Under the pieces are notes generated by a model. It saw only the letters and a program-made list of their open reading frames with translations, had not been told where the DNA came from and did not search any database. Below are positions 46,156-55,501 of a DNA stretch of 64,000 bases, one piece after another (within the stretch, counting starts at the first letter, position 1; every line of letters starts with the position of its first letter). The position numbers and the translations under genes are program-made. Location of the stretch: contig JADKJP010000007.1 in assembly GCA_016720935.1 (NCBI GenBank), positions 248,001-312,000 on the forward strand. Direction: 5' to 3'. Source of the DNA: Bacteroidota bacterium. Its GTDB lineage: Bacteria > Bacteroidota > Bacteroidia > AKYH767-A > 2013-40CM-41-45.

Positions 46156-46611
46156 ATGTCAGTCTACGTCATTATTGAACCCGAATCAACTGAAGATATG
46201 GCTGCATATTATCAGTTGCGCTATGAGGTCCTTCGCAAACCCTGGAACCAACCGGAATTCAGCACAAGGGATCAAACAGAAGATAAATCCATTCATGTAA
46301 TGATGAAAGATGAAAATGGAAAAACTGTAGCGGCCGGTCGTTTGTTATTACTGAATTCTTCTGAAGGGCAATTAAGATCTATGGCTGTCCATGAAAATTA
46401 CAGAGGCCAGGGACTTGGAAGTAAAATACTACGTTACATCGAAACAAAAGCAAAAGAAAATAATCTATCTTCAATTATTTTGGATGCGCGTGCCCCAGCG
46501 GTACATTTTTATGAAAAACACGGATATACTGTATATGCTGACTCCTATGTCCTTTTTGGAGTAATTCCTCATTTCAAAATGAAAAAAAATCTTTTCGGTG
46601 GGTCGATTTAA
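46156..46611 (+). CDS. GNAT family N-acetyltransferase
   Basis: 151 residues. The acetyl-CoA site is RSMAVHENYRGQGLGSKILRYIE (Q/R-x-x-G-x-G/A), followed by IILDARAPAVHFYEKHGY. The N-terminus AAYYQLRYEVLRKPWNQP resembles the ElaA-like/PA4866 group. The substrate is unknown. Its stop TAA overlaps the stop of the convergent histidine kinase gene by 4 bases. Confidence 0.9.
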   Translation: MSVYVIIEPESTEDMAAYYQLRYEVLRKPWNQPEFSTRDQTEDKSIHVMMKDENGKTVAAGRLLLLNSSEGQLRSMAVHENYRGQGLGSKILRYIETKAKENNLSSIILDARAPAVHFYEKHGYTVYADSYVLFGVIPHFKMKKNLFGGSI

Positions 46612-47657
46612 GTAGATTTCAGAAGTGTAAAAGTAAATGTCGTACCGATGCCATAAGTACTTCTGACCTTTATACTTTGTTTGTGTGCCTCCAGAATATG
46701 CTTAACAATAGACAATCCAAGTCCTGTGCCACCCTGATCTCTTGATCTGCTTTTATCAACTCTGTAAAAGCGTTCAAACAACCTGGGTAAATGAACAGCG
46801 TCTATCCCAATTCCATTGTCAGTCACTTCTACAAGAATGTGTTCATCCATATCGTAAAAACCTACAAGAGTACTCCCTCCTGTTTTCCCGTATTTGATGG
46901 AATTAACAACCAGATTTACCAACACCTGCCGGATCCTTTCTTTATCAGCGTATACAAAGAAAGACCGGTCACTTCCTTCTTTGAAACCCAATTTGATGTT
47001 CTTTTCCCTGGCTCGTAATTCCAGTGAATCTAATACATCATGGACCAAATCACGAACGTCAAAAGTTCTTTGATCCAATACCATCTCACCACTTTCCAGT
47101 TTGGAAATAGCTTCCAGGTCATCCACAATCAAACACAATCTTTCTACCGCAGCGGCAGCTCTCTGGAGGTAATTGACATTCACTTCCGGATCATCGATAG
47201 CTCCTTCCAATAATGTGTGCAAGTAACCCTGAATGCTAAAAATCGGAGTCTTCAATTCATGGGATACATTTCCCAGAAATTCTTTCCTGAAAACTTCCGT
47301 CTTTTTAAGCTCAGTGATTTCATCCGTTCTGTTTTTTTGCCATTCTTCAACTTCTTTCCCAACATTTCCAATGATATCCGCATTGAGATCAACTTTCTCC
47401 AGCGTTTTCTCCTTTGAATCCTTGTAAGTATTGATGGTCTTGTAAATGAGCTTTATTTTTCTGTAAATAAAATGCTCAAGAAGATAGTTGAAGATGAGAA
47501 ATGTCGCGATGAAAGTGATGATAAAAACCGCTACATACGACAACCAGCCCTTTTGAAAGAATGTAGAAATACTTGTAACGTATTCAGCAAGGACAACGAT
47601 TCCTGCAGCAATAATTGCCGCAAAGAGTGATAAAAGCCGGGGAGTCGGGTTTTTCAA
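46608..47657 (-). CDS. Membrane sensor histidine kinase (PhoR-like)
   Basis: 349 residues with two N-terminal membrane segments (~8-25 and ~38-60), a short linker and no large sensor domain. The dimerisation helix has H133 in FLGNVSHELKTP; the ATPase domain has N (NLVVNSIKYG), G1 (DNGIG), F (RLFERFYRVD) and G2 (GGTGLGL) boxes. It lies 55 bases downstream of the PhoB-type regulator gene and surely forms a two-component system with it, likely phosphate- or envelope-related. No ATG exists at the N-terminus; TTG at 47657 is the only start that keeps both membrane segments, after an in-frame stop. Confidence 0.93.
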   Translation of the reverse strand: MKNPTPRLLSLFAAIIAAGIVVLAEYVTSISTFFQKGWLSYVAVFIITFIATFLIFNYLLEHFIYRKIKLIYKTINTYKDSKEKTLEKVDLNADIIGNVGKEVEEWQKNRTDEITELKKTEVFRKEFLGNVSHELKTPIFSIQGYLHTLLEGAIDDPEVNVNYLQRAAAAVERLCLIVDDLEAISKLESGEMVLDQRTFDVRDLVHDVLDSLELRAREKNIKLGFKEGSDRSFFVYADKERIRQVLVNLVVNSIKYGKTGGSTLVGFYDMDEHILVEVTDNGIGIDAVHLPRLFERFYRVDKSRSRDQGGTGLGLSIVKHILEAHKQSIKVRSTYGIGTTFTFTLLKST

Positions 47658-47712
47658 TGGATGATTTCTTCAGGAACTGCCACAAAGAAAAAAAAATCGC
47701 TGATATCCACCA

Positions 47713-48408
47713 TTAAAAATCAAATTTATATCCAATTCCCTTTACTGTTTTAATGAGGTCCTCACCTAATTTCTCCCTGAGTTTACGAATATGTACATCG
47801 ATGGTTCTGTCACCAACGATGACTTCATTTCCCCATACCCTTTCGAGAATTTCATCTCTGGTGAAGACCTTACCCGGTTTTGAAGCAAGCAACGCGAGAA
47901 GTTCAAATTCCTTTCTCGGGAGTTCAACTTTCTCCTCACCTTTCATCACGTGGTATTGTTCGCGATCTATCATCAAATCGCCTACACTCAATACATTTTT
48001 GTTCGCTTCGTGATTGGGATCTGAATTCCTATACCTGCGGAACAAAGCATTGATCCGGCTGATCAGAACCCTTGGTTTAATTGGCTTCGTAATGTAATCG
48101 TCAGCACCGACATCAAATCCTGCAACCTGGGAATAATCTTCATTCCTTGCAGTCAGAAATGCGATAAGAGTGTTCTTGAAATCCGGCATTTCACGGAGAG
48201 CTCTGCAGGTTTCAATCCCATCCATTTCGGGCATCATGATGTCCAGGATAATCAGATCCGGCTTTTCACGTTTTGCTACCTGCAATGCCTCTTTTCCGTT
48301 ATTTGCAGTAAATACAGAATACTTCTCCTTTTTGAGGTTATATTCCATGAATTCCAGAATATCCGGCTCATCATCCACCAGTAATATTTTGTACGCTTTA
48401 CTGCTCAT
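47713..48408 (-). CDS. PhoB/OmpR-type response regulator
   Basis: 231 residues. The receiver domain has D12, D13, phosphoacceptor D56 (LIILDIMMPEMDG), and the K of YITKPIKP. It is joined to a winged-helix DNA-binding domain (LPRKEFELLALLASKPGKVFTRDEILERVWG ... IDVHIRKLREKLG, KTVKGIGYKFDF). It is the cognate regulator of the downstream histidine kinase. The target genes cannot be read here; pho boxes were not found in the neighbouring promoters by eye. Confidence 0.95.
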   Translation of the reverse strand: MSSKAYKILLVDDEPDILEFMEYNLKKEKYSVFTANNGKEALQVAKREKPDLIILDIMMPEMDGIETCRALREMPDFKNTLIAFLTARNEDYSQVAGFDVGADDYITKPIKPRVLISRINALFRRYRNSDPNHEANKNVLSVGDLMIDREQYHVMKGEEKVELPRKEFELLALLASKPGKVFTRDEILERVWGNEVIVGDRTIDVHIRKLREKLGEDLIKTVKGIGYKFDF

Positions 48409-48534
48409 TATAAAATTTTTGTGAAAGTAATCCTATTTCAACGCTCCAATGTTAAGTAAAAGTAAAGAAATGATTAGCTGGCCTTGAATTCCTGGTAATT
48501 TGTCAGAAACGTGAGAATAACCAAAACCTCGAAA

Positions 48535-50625
48535 TTAATTTTTCTTCTTCTTAACCCCGTCATTCAGCTTATTTTTTAAAATCTTCGCTGTCTCATTTGC
48601 CGGATTGATGATTAGTAACCTGTCAAGTAGTTTCCCTGCTTCACCTTTCTTGCCAAGGAAATATTTTGTCCCGGCCATGTTCAACAATGCCTGTTCGTTA
48701 TCCGGATCCAAAGCCAGTGCTTTTGCATACATTTCATCCGCTGATTTGACGTCATTTTTTGCTGTCAACAACAGGTAACCATAATTGATCCATGCGGACA
48801 CAAACCTGGGGTTCTCCTTTAAAATGAATTGATAGGTTTGTATTGCATCATCTACTTTCCAGATTTCCTGTTGTACAGATCCAAGTTTATTTCTGAATTC
48901 AAGATTGTACGGTTCAAGTTCTACTGATAAAGCGAGGAATTTTTCAGCCTGATTTTTTTCATTGGTATAACTGTAAGATTCACCAATGCGATAAGCAGTC
49001 CATGCATCCTCATTCGCTATTGTTTTTCGGTGCAGAAAATTATAAGACTGATCAATTCTGGATACATAGTTTAGAACTTTTGTGTAATCACCTTTTAAGA
49101 AAGCCCAGCGAATAAGTTGATGAAAGTTGGTCTTAATAGAATCTGTTCCTGAATCATCGAGGTACTTTTTTGCTGAATCCAGAAATGCGGGGTTAGGTAC
49201 AAATTTTTCAAAATAATTCAGATAAGCCTTTCCAAGAGTTCTTCTGTCAATAGCGGGATTATTAATACAGGCGAGTCTTACAAACTCCCGAATTTGGTTT
49301 AATTTTTTTTCAGATATTTTTCTACGGATATAGTGGTCTGTATTCGTGACATGCGGAATATCTGTTGTACCATTTTTGGGCATATGGCATGCAACACAGT
49401 TATCTGAATTAGACTTCTTCATCTCAGGACTGGCTGAGCATTCCTTTTCGTTTATTTTCGCGGAAACACTTCCAGAAGAAGATGATGTTGTATGACAATT
49501 TCTACAAACCTGATTAAAATGATCAGTTGAAGTTGACTTCACACTTACATGAGGGTTGTGACAGGTAACACAAGTGAGAGCGTTCTTATAAGGCCTGAGA
49601 TTTCCGTTTGTCGTTTGATTTTTTTCCGCTATTTCCAAACTAACCTGAAAGCACTTACTCATTTTCAGACGTTCGGCATGAGAAGCCATGATGTGCGCAT
49701 CATCATCCCCTTTGTAAACAGGCATAAAAACATTCATCACATCCGACAATTTCATTCCCGGCCGAAAATCATAAAAGGATTTGCTATCATTTAAAACTGC
49801 GTTTCCCTGTATATGACACCTCTGACAGACATCCAATTGCAATGCAATCGGGAGTTTCGCCGGATTCACGATACTATAGTCGATGTATTTGGAAGTATCG
49901 ATAAGCTCACGTTGTTGCTTGAGGGCTACATGAATACTGCCTGGTCCATGGCACCTTTCACAATCAATACCTCCCGGGATGGCTTTATACTTATTTTCAG
50001 AGCCGGGAACAATTTCAGGATATGCATTGTGACAGGACATGCATTCCAGTTCAATTTTTCTGGAAAACCTGCTATTATGGCCTCCTTCAAAACCGGGAGG
50101 CAGATCCCAGGTTCCTTTTTGGGTAAAAAATGTTGCAGGGATCTGATATACATAACCGTTGACGCTCCACATATGGGAATTGGTGTGTTGACCGGATCCA
50201 ACAATGTATTCTATCCTTTCGGTTCTCTTGTGAATGGTATCCCTTCCTTGCAATCTGAATTCATCAATCATCAGTGAATCACCTGACCAATAAGGATGAT
50301 AAAAAAGATTTTTAAATGAATCCCTGATCACTGCATGTTTTGAAAAAACCGCGGATGATTTTGTATGTTTTGCCAGATCAAAAGACTGGCCCATCCCGGT
50401 TTGAATGTAAGAGTCATAAATGGTTGTATGACATTGGCGACAAGTGCTCATTCCAACATAGCGCGCGCTATCCCGGAGACCTGCATATTGAAGTGTATTT
50501 ACAGAAGACTTATCCTGAAATAAATTGCATCCTGCTAAAAAAGAAAAGATCAAGCAGTACAGGATACTTTTAAATCCAGACAAACTCCGGAAGGGTAAAA
50601 AATAGAATTTGGTTCTGGAAAGCAT
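48535..50625 (-). CDS. Seven-haem c-type cytochrome lipoprotein with C-terminal TPR domain
   Basis: 696 residues. The N-terminus ends FSFLAGC, a lipobox, so it is likely anchored to a membrane facing the periplasm. Seven CxxCH motifs are present: CRQCH, CMSCH, CERCH, CQRCH, CVTCH, CRNCH and CVACH. The residues after ~500 are TPR units (AWTAYRIGESYSYTNEKNQA, PRFVSAWINYGYLLLTAKND, PDNEQALLNMAGTKYFLGKKGEA). The haem array and the TPR scaffold suggest electron transfer in a multiprotein complex. The closest known families are cytochrome c554/doubled-CxxCH proteins; no nitrite or sulfite reductase active site was identified. Confidence 0.92.
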   Translation of the reverse strand: MLSRTKFYFLPFRSLSGFKSILYCLIFSFLAGCNLFQDKSSVNTLQYAGLRDSARYVGMSTCRQCHTTIYDSYIQTGMGQSFDLAKHTKSSAVFSKHAVIRDSFKNLFYHPYWSGDSLMIDEFRLQGRDTIHKRTERIEYIVGSGQHTNSHMWSVNGYVYQIPATFFTQKGTWDLPPGFEGGHNSRFSRKIELECMSCHNAYPEIVPGSENKYKAIPGGIDCERCHGPGSIHVALKQQRELIDTSKYIDYSIVNPAKLPIALQLDVCQRCHIQGNAVLNDSKSFYDFRPGMKLSDVMNVFMPVYKGDDDAHIMASHAERLKMSKCFQVSLEIAEKNQTTNGNLRPYKNALTCVTCHNPHVSVKSTSTDHFNQVCRNCHTTSSSSGSVSAKINEKECSASPEMKKSNSDNCVACHMPKNGTTDIPHVTNTDHYIRRKISEKKLNQIREFVRLACINNPAIDRRTLGKAYLNYFEKFVPNPAFLDSAKKYLDDSGTDSIKTNFHQLIRWAFLKGDYTKVLNYVSRIDQSYNFLHRKTIANEDAWTAYRIGESYSYTNEKNQAEKFLALSVELEPYNLEFRNKLGSVQQEIWKVDDAIQTYQFILKENPRFVSAWINYGYLLLTAKNDVKSADEMYAKALALDPDNEQALLNMAGTKYFLGKKGEAGKLLDRLLIINPANETAKILKNKLNDGVKKKKN

Positions 50626-50636
50626 TCCGGGGATCT

Positions 50637-51188
50637 TTACTTCCGGATCAATTGCATCGTGTATTCATCATAGTATCGACTATGATCATAAATCCAATCC
50701 TGTTTCAAACCGCTAACTTCAAATCCAAGTTTTTTGAAAAGGGCAACACTGCTTTCATTATCCACTCTTACATTTGAATAAATCTGATGCAGGTCGAGCA
50801 TATCAAATCCATATTCGATAATCAATCGCAAAGCTTCCGTCGCGTAGCCCTTTCCCCTGTCATTGCGATCAGCGATGAGAATTCCGATTCCGGCGCGTTT
50901 GTTTTTGGGATCAAAATCAAATAAATCCACACAACCGATACAATTCGTTTCAAAAGCCGGTTCTCCATCCGCGTCTTCATAGCGAATGTCAATCATCAAA
51001 CGAAGTTGTTTGTTTGTGTAAATATCCTGGTGTGCCTGAGTAACAAATTCTTCAAGAATAAAGCGTGAAAATGGAACCAGAGTACCACTGACACTCCATA
51101 CTGTTGAATCGTTTTCCCAGCGATAAAGCAGGTTAAGATCAGTAGGTTCCAGAGCACGAAGATGAATTAATTGTCCAACAAGCTGCAT
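50637..51188 (-). CDS. GNAT acetyltransferase (RimJ/RimL-SpeG type)
   Basis: 183 residues. The fold shows LRALEPTDLNLLYRWEND at the N-terminus, the acetyl-CoA loop RNDRGKGYATEALRLIIEYGF and the C-terminal VRVDNESSVALFKKLGFEVSG. Members acetylate ribosomal protein N-termini or polyamines; the substrate here is open. It ends 11 bases before the cytochrome gene on the same strand and may be cotranscribed. Confidence 0.92.
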   Translation of the reverse strand: MQLVGQLIHLRALEPTDLNLLYRWENDSTVWSVSGTLVPFSRFILEEFVTQAHQDIYTNKQLRLMIDIRYEDADGEPAFETNCIGCVDLFDFDPKNKRAGIGILIADRNDRGKGYATEALRLIIEYGFDMLDLHQIYSNVRVDNESSVALFKKLGFEVSGLKQDWIYDHSRYYDEYTMQLIRK

Positions 51189-51313
51189 ATTCTTCCGGTT
51201 AAATTTGAATGCACTAATTTACGAATAGGAATTGGATTGGGCGGGTGGGACCACTGTGGAGATTATGAACAACAAAGGCCTGATAAATCTGAGCACTTAG
51301 ATGTCCTGATTGC

Positions 51314-52105
51314 TTATAACTTCACTGTACCGGCAAATACAAATTGTGCAGGACCCTGGAGATACACCTGATTAAATCCCGTTTCTGTTGAGTTAAAATG
51401 GACCCGGAGCAAACCTCCCGGTGTTCTGACGTTACAACTTTCTGAGCCTGGTTTCAGTATCCCCTTCATCGCTGCGGCTAATGCGGATGCAGTCACTCCG
51501 GTTCCACAGGAAAGTGTCTCATCCTCTACTCCACGCTCATAGGTACGAACGAAAATTTCAGCTCCTTTATCTTCCAGAAAATTTACGTTGGTTCCCTTTT
51601 CACGGAAGCGATCATTGTTACGAACTTTCCTTCCTTCAGCAACCACATCCAACTTATCAATGTCTTGTAGGAATTTAACCACATGGGGTGACCCGGTGTC
51701 CAGAAAGTAGAAGTCGGGACTTTTTTCAATGAAGCTAACATCACTCATTTGCAACCGAACTTCCATTGGATCTGATGAAATGATTTCAGCCTCATGTGGA
51801 CCGTCAGCTGCAAGGAATCGCATATTACTTTTTACAATTCCATTTTTAAAAGCGTAAGCGGCGATGCATCTTCCACCATTTCCACACATGGAACCGGGCA
51901 GACCATCGGAATTGTAATAAACCATTTCAAAATCGTAAGAATCATTGGTTCGTAACAAAAGCAAACCATCCGCTCCTATTCCAAATCGGCGGTGACAGAG
52001 AAATTCAATCTGCTCTCTTGAAAGTTGTAATTTATTCTCACGATCGTCCATAAGGATAAAATCGTTACCTGTACCATGATATTTTTCAAAAACCAGATTC
52101 ATCAT
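51314..52105 (-). CDS. dapF: Diaminopimelate epimerase
   Basis: 263 residues. It converts LL- to meso-diaminopimelate for lysine and peptidoglycan. The first catalytic cysteine is in GSMCGNGGRC near residue 70, and the second in LSCGTGVTASA near 205. The N-terminal FEKYHGTGNDFILMD is typical. Its start codon overlaps the stop of the upstream anti-sigma-like gene by 4 bases (ATGA), so dapF appears to be translated as the last gene of the sigma operon. Confidence 0.96.
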   Translation of the reverse strand: MMNLVFEKYHGTGNDFILMDDRENKLQLSREQIEFLCHRRFGIGADGLLLLRTNDSYDFEMVYYNSDGLPGSMCGNGGRCIAAYAFKNGIVKSNMRFLAADGPHEAEIISSDPMEVRLQMSDVSFIEKSPDFYFLDTGSPHVVKFLQDIDKLDVVAEGRKVRNNDRFREKGTNVNFLEDKGAEIFVRTYERGVEDETLSCGTGVTASALAAAMKGILKPGSESCNVRTPGGLLRVHFNSTETGFNQVYLQGPAQFVFAGTVKL

Positions 52106-53061
52106 TGTTTGATCGTAAGTGGCAGATCCATGTCGCGAACTCTTTTATAAGCCATAAATTCAGTTCCGGGCCATAATCTATAGTAGTCATTTCCATATCG
52201 CATAAAAAGATCACCGTCGATTCTGAACAATTTGACTGCGTCAGGTTCTTCAATACCGAAAAGAATTAATTTGTTGTTGATCAGTTTGTAGCCACGGTAA
52301 TTAATCGGTGAAATCCAGAATTCAACCTCATAATTGGCGGTCGGGATTTCCTTTTCAACTAACCCGGCAGCGGGATTTAATTTTTCAACTGCAGACTGAC
52401 TAAGACTTGAACCTGATGCAGGATGCGTGTCAGATTTATCAGGGGTTCCCCCTTTTTCAATAGCTGCAATTTGATAACTGATTAAAAGCTGATCCTTTTT
52501 AATTACGAATTCAGATTGTTCCTTTGAAGCAAGACTCATTGAATCCGTATCCAGTTGAAGTGTCTGTTCTGTCGATTTTTCAGGGTTTACCAGGTCAGGT
52601 TGCGTGGTGATTTCTTCTTCTGAACTTGTCGCTTCCGGAAGCACTTGTTTTTCTTCTTTCTTCCTCGTTGACTGCTTATCCGATTTTATTTCTTCCGGAG
52701 CGCTTTCCTTTTTTTTAAAAAAAGAAAAAGAAAAATAACGCTTCGGGGAATGATTGGAATTAGTTCCTACATAATCCCACAATATGATACCAAGGAGTGT
52801 GACGAGTAAAAATGTCGCGATCAGTTTTAAACCAAAAGGGACTTTTGATTTTTTATAACCGGTGGCGGAAACAAGGGCTTGCTTGATACGATCATCATCA
52901 GCCTTCAGAATACCTTCCTGAAGCAGGTTTTGAAAACTCACCTTACGACGGAAATCATCATCCGCTTCAAGCCTGTCCATGAATTGTTGCAATTCCAATC
53001 CACTGAGCGAACCGTCAAGATAACGTTCAATTAATATTCTTTCCTCCTGATTTTCTTGCAT
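52102..53061 (-). CDS. Membrane protein with anti-sigma-like N-terminus
   Basis: 319 residues. The N-terminal LIERYLDGSLSGLELQQFMDRLEADDDFRRKV resembles the short helical domains of FecR/RsiW-type anti-sigma factors that hold sigma factors at the membrane. A single membrane span (LKLIATFLLVTLLGIILW, ~75-93) follows. The outer part is a long acidic, low-complexity Glu/Ser/Thr/Lys region and then a C-terminal domain (YEVEFWISPINYRGYKLINNK ... LWPGTEFMAY) that I do not recognise. It ends overlapping dapF and begins one base after the sigma gene. Confidence 0.7.
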   Translation of the reverse strand: MQENQEERILIERYLDGSLSGLELQQFMDRLEADDDFRRKVSFQNLLQEGILKADDDRIKQALVSATGYKKSKVPFGLKLIATFLLVTLLGIILWDYVGTNSNHSPKRYFSFSFFKKKESAPEEIKSDKQSTRKKEEKQVLPEATSSEEEITTQPDLVNPEKSTEQTLQLDTDSMSLASKEQSEFVIKKDQLLISYQIAAIEKGGTPDKSDTHPASGSSLSQSAVEKLNPAAGLVEKEIPTANYEVEFWISPINYRGYKLINNKLILFGIEEPDAVKLFRIDGDLFMRYGNDYYRLWPGTEFMAYKRVRDMDLPLTIKQ

Positions 53062-53062
53062 G

Positions 53063-53587
53063 TTAGTTAGAGGAAATATTTAGACGGGCACGGGCGATTC
53101 CCTCCAGTTGGGTCATTGCCTTATTGACTTCAAACTGAGCAATAACAGGGTTGCTATATTCATAGCGCGCTGCTATTTGCTCATAACTGAGTTTTTCAGC
53201 GTATCGTGCAGCGAGAAGCCGACGACTATCCGGATCCATGATGCTGACGCAGTCGGAAACAATTTCTTTCTGGTTGTCAGTATACACTGGGTTGAGCAAT
53301 AATTTATTTTCTTTCCTGAGAATTTTCTCTTCACGCAATTGCTCTTTCAATGCATTAAAAAGATACGGTTCAAAAGGCATATTTGCAGAAATCCTGCTTT
53401 GCTGGATTTCACGATAAACACGTACAAGAATAGCTGAGAATATTTCAGGTGTTTTTGAATCCTGAATGCCTTTTCGCCGCAACCAGCGACGGGCGGTTTC
53501 AAAGTATTTTCGGTTCAGGTAAAACAAAACGTCTTCCTGTCCGTTGATGATTGCAGAGATGATTTCCTCGTTAGAATACTTCGCCAT
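53063..53587 (-). CDS. Sigma-70 family (ECF-like) RNA polymerase sigma factor
   Basis: 174 residues. The region-2-like segment (YSNEEIISAIINGQEDVLFYLNRKYF ... PFEPYLFNALKEQLREEK) and a region-4 helix-turn-helix (LLAARYAEKLSYEQIAARYEYSN) give the ECF architecture, though the DNA-binding motifs are divergent. The downstream gene encodes the likely membrane anti-sigma partner. A TACCTTTG promoter element lies 16 bases before the ATG at 53587; this selects that start over the TTG at 53605. Confidence 0.75.
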   Translation of the reverse strand: MAKYSNEEIISAIINGQEDVLFYLNRKYFETARRWLRRKGIQDSKTPEIFSAILVRVYREIQQSRISANMPFEPYLFNALKEQLREEKILRKENKLLLNPVYTDNQKEIVSDCVSIMDPDSRRLLAARYAEKLSYEQIAARYEYSNPVIAQFEVNKAMTQLEGIARARLNISSN

Positions 53588-53602
53588 TGCCTGAAATGAT
53601 AG

Positions 53603-53610
53603 CAAAGGTA
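53603..53610 (-). promoter_or_regulatory. -7 element TACCTTTG of the sigma/anti-sigma/dapF operon
   Basis: An exact match to TAnnTTTG on the minus strand. No TTTG at -33 spacing, so the operon may depend on an activator or alternative sigma recognition. Confidence 0.6.
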
Positions 53611-53666
53611 AGTTATTTTCATGGACGGGGAAGGCAGACTGCGTCAGGTTTTCAAGGCGAAATCAA

Positions 53667-53691
53667 CAGTGACAAAGTGTAAGTATCACTG
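53667..53691. promoter_or_regulatory. Short dyad CAGTGA-N13-TCACTG in the divergent htrA/sigma promoter region
   Basis: Two 6-base arms with a 13-base gap lie between the divergent sigma operon and htrA. It may bind a regulator; the length makes it only suggestive. Confidence 0.3.
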
Positions 53692-53850
53692 ACAGGATTG
53701 ATATCGGAAATGGAAAAATGGCAGTTTCCTTAACCCACGTTAATATTAGTTTAACGGTTCTTAACCCGGTCTTTCATTTCTGCTTCATAGAAAAGGTAAG
53801 AAATTTGATGGCATAAATTTTGTCAAAAACCGAAAAAAATCCGAAAGCAT

Positions 53851-55302
53851 ATGATTCGTCAATTCAAAAAAGCAATCAGTTTCCTGTTGATAGCAGGTTT
53901 GGGTGGAGCCGCAGGCGCATATATCTACTCCTCGTCCTCTTCCACCGGTTTTTCTATCTCTCAAAAGAACAATTCATCCAATGCCGGTGTCCAATATGTA
54001 AATATGCCGAATGCAGTGGATGCTGCCTTACCTGATTTTACAAAGGCAGCAGATATGACTGTACATGCAGTAGTGCACGTCAAAACTTTTTATGCAAATA
54101 AAAATATGGGTTTTAGCCCTTTTGGGTACAATCCTTTTGATTTCTGGGGAAGACCACAACAAGCACCACAACAAGAATCATCCGGTTCAGGCGTTATCAT
54201 CACTGATGATGGATATATTGTCACCAATAACCATGTTGTTGAAAATGCTGAAAAGGTGGAAGTCACAATGAATGACAACCGCACTTTTAATGCTAAAGTT
54301 GTCGGAACAGATCCTTCAACTGACCTCGCTTTATTGAAAATTGATGAGAAAGGTCTACCCTATGTACCCTATGGAAATTCTGACATTCTGAAAGTTGGAG
54401 AATGGGTAATGGCTGTAGGCAATCCGTTCAATCTCACATCAACTGTTACTGCGGGTATTGTGAGTGCAAAAGCCAGAAATATCGGAATCCTTCCGGACCA
54501 ATTTAAAATTGAATCATTCATTCAAACAGATGCCGCGGTAAATCCCGGAAACAGTGGTGGAGCCCTGGTTAACACACGAGGCGAATTAGTAGGCATTAAC
54601 TCTGCGATTGCCTCCAATACCGGTTCCTATACGGGTTATTCGTTCGCAATCCCGGTAAACCTCGTTAAAAAAGTCATGGATGATTTGGTTGAATTCGGTA
54701 ATGTACAAAGAGGTTTTATAGGTGTGAGCATTCGTGATGTGGACAGCAAACTCGCCGATGAAAAAGGGCTGAAAGAAACGCAGGGTATCTATGTCGCCGG
54801 ATTAAGCGAAGGCGGTGCAGCTTCTGAAGCCGGACTCAAAGAAGGAGATATCATCACAAAGGTTGGAGAAGTGAGTGTAAACTCAACTCCTCAGCTTCAG
54901 GAACAAATAGGTCGTTTCCGTCCGGGTGACAAAGTGAATGTTACAGTCATCAGAGATGGATCAGAAAAAACTTTTGCTGTAGTCCTGAGAAACAAAGACG
55001 GCGACACAAAAGTCGTTAAAAACGACCAGGTCTTAAATTTACTTGGAGGGACATTCGAAAACATCAGCAAAGATGACCAGGCAAAACTGGGAATTCAGGG
55101 TGGGGTAAAAATATCCAAACTGATGCCAGGGAAGCTCAGAAGTGCAGGCATCCGTGAAGGCTTTATCATTACCTCCATTGATAAAAAGCCAGTGCGAACC
55201 ATGGAAGATATTGACAATGCCTTAAAAACTAAACAAGGCGGTGTTTTGGTTGAAGGAATTTATCCAAACGGATTAAGAGCCTACTACGGGTTTGGAATTT
55301 GA
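53851..55302 (+). CDS. HtrA/DegP-type periplasmic serine protease with two PDZ domains
   Basis: 483 residues with an N-terminal membrane or signal helix (AISFLLIAGLGGAAGAYIY). The trypsin-like triad is H128 (NNHVVENA), D158 (PSTDLALLKID) and S235 (VNPGNSGGALV). PDZ 1 spans ~265-360 (RGFIGVSIRDV, AGLKEGDIITKVG) and PDZ 2 spans ~390-480 (IQGGVKISKL, GIREGFIITSIDKKPV). Such proteases degrade or refold misfolded envelope proteins under stress. Its divergent placement next to a sigma/anti-sigma pair suggests envelope-stress control, which is inference. Confidence 0.95.
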   Translation: MIRQFKKAISFLLIAGLGGAAGAYIYSSSSSTGFSISQKNNSSNAGVQYVNMPNAVDAALPDFTKAADMTVHAVVHVKTFYANKNMGFSPFGYNPFDFWGRPQQAPQQESSGSGVIITDDGYIVTNNHVVENAEKVEVTMNDNRTFNAKVVGTDPSTDLALLKIDEKGLPYVPYGNSDILKVGEWVMAVGNPFNLTSTVTAGIVSAKARNIGILPDQFKIESFIQTDAAVNPGNSGGALVNTRGELVGINSAIASNTGSYTGYSFAIPVNLVKKVMDDLVEFGNVQRGFIGVSIRDVDSKLADEKGLKETQGIYVAGLSEGGAASEAGLKEGDIITKVGEVSVNSTPQLQEQIGRFRPGDKVNVTVIRDGSEKTFAVVLRNKDGDTKVVKNDQVLNLLGGTFENISKDDQAKLGIQGGVKISKLMPGKLRSAGIREGFIITSIDKKPVRTMEDIDNALKTKQGGVLVEGIYPNGLRAYYGFGI

Positions 55303-55326
55303 TTCAAATTGTTGATTGTTACCTTT

Positions 55327-55356
55327 AAAAGGAGGTCATTTCAGACCTCCTTTTTT
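55327..55356 (+). terminator. Intrinsic terminator of htrA
   Basis: AAAAGGAGGTC / GACCTCCTTTT stem with a 6-base loop and six T. Confidence 0.88.
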
Positions 55357-55399
55357 ATCAACAATTTAGCAGACTTATTAACCGGATGTTGACAAAAAC

Positions 55400-55430
55400 T
55401 TGCTTCGCCTTTCTTAAAATGGTACATTTG
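55400..55430 (+). promoter_or_regulatory. Promoter of the primary sigma factor gene (TTG, 20-base spacer, TACATTTG)
   Basis: -33 TTG at 55400-55402 and -7 TACATTTG at 55423-55430, giving a leader of roughly 65 bases before the ATG. Confidence 0.6.
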
Positions 55431-55501
55431 CTTTTATAGAAAAAGTACTTTTTTCTTCATTATTTATTAATTTTTCAAGGAATTAACAGAGAAACCGAGC
55501 T

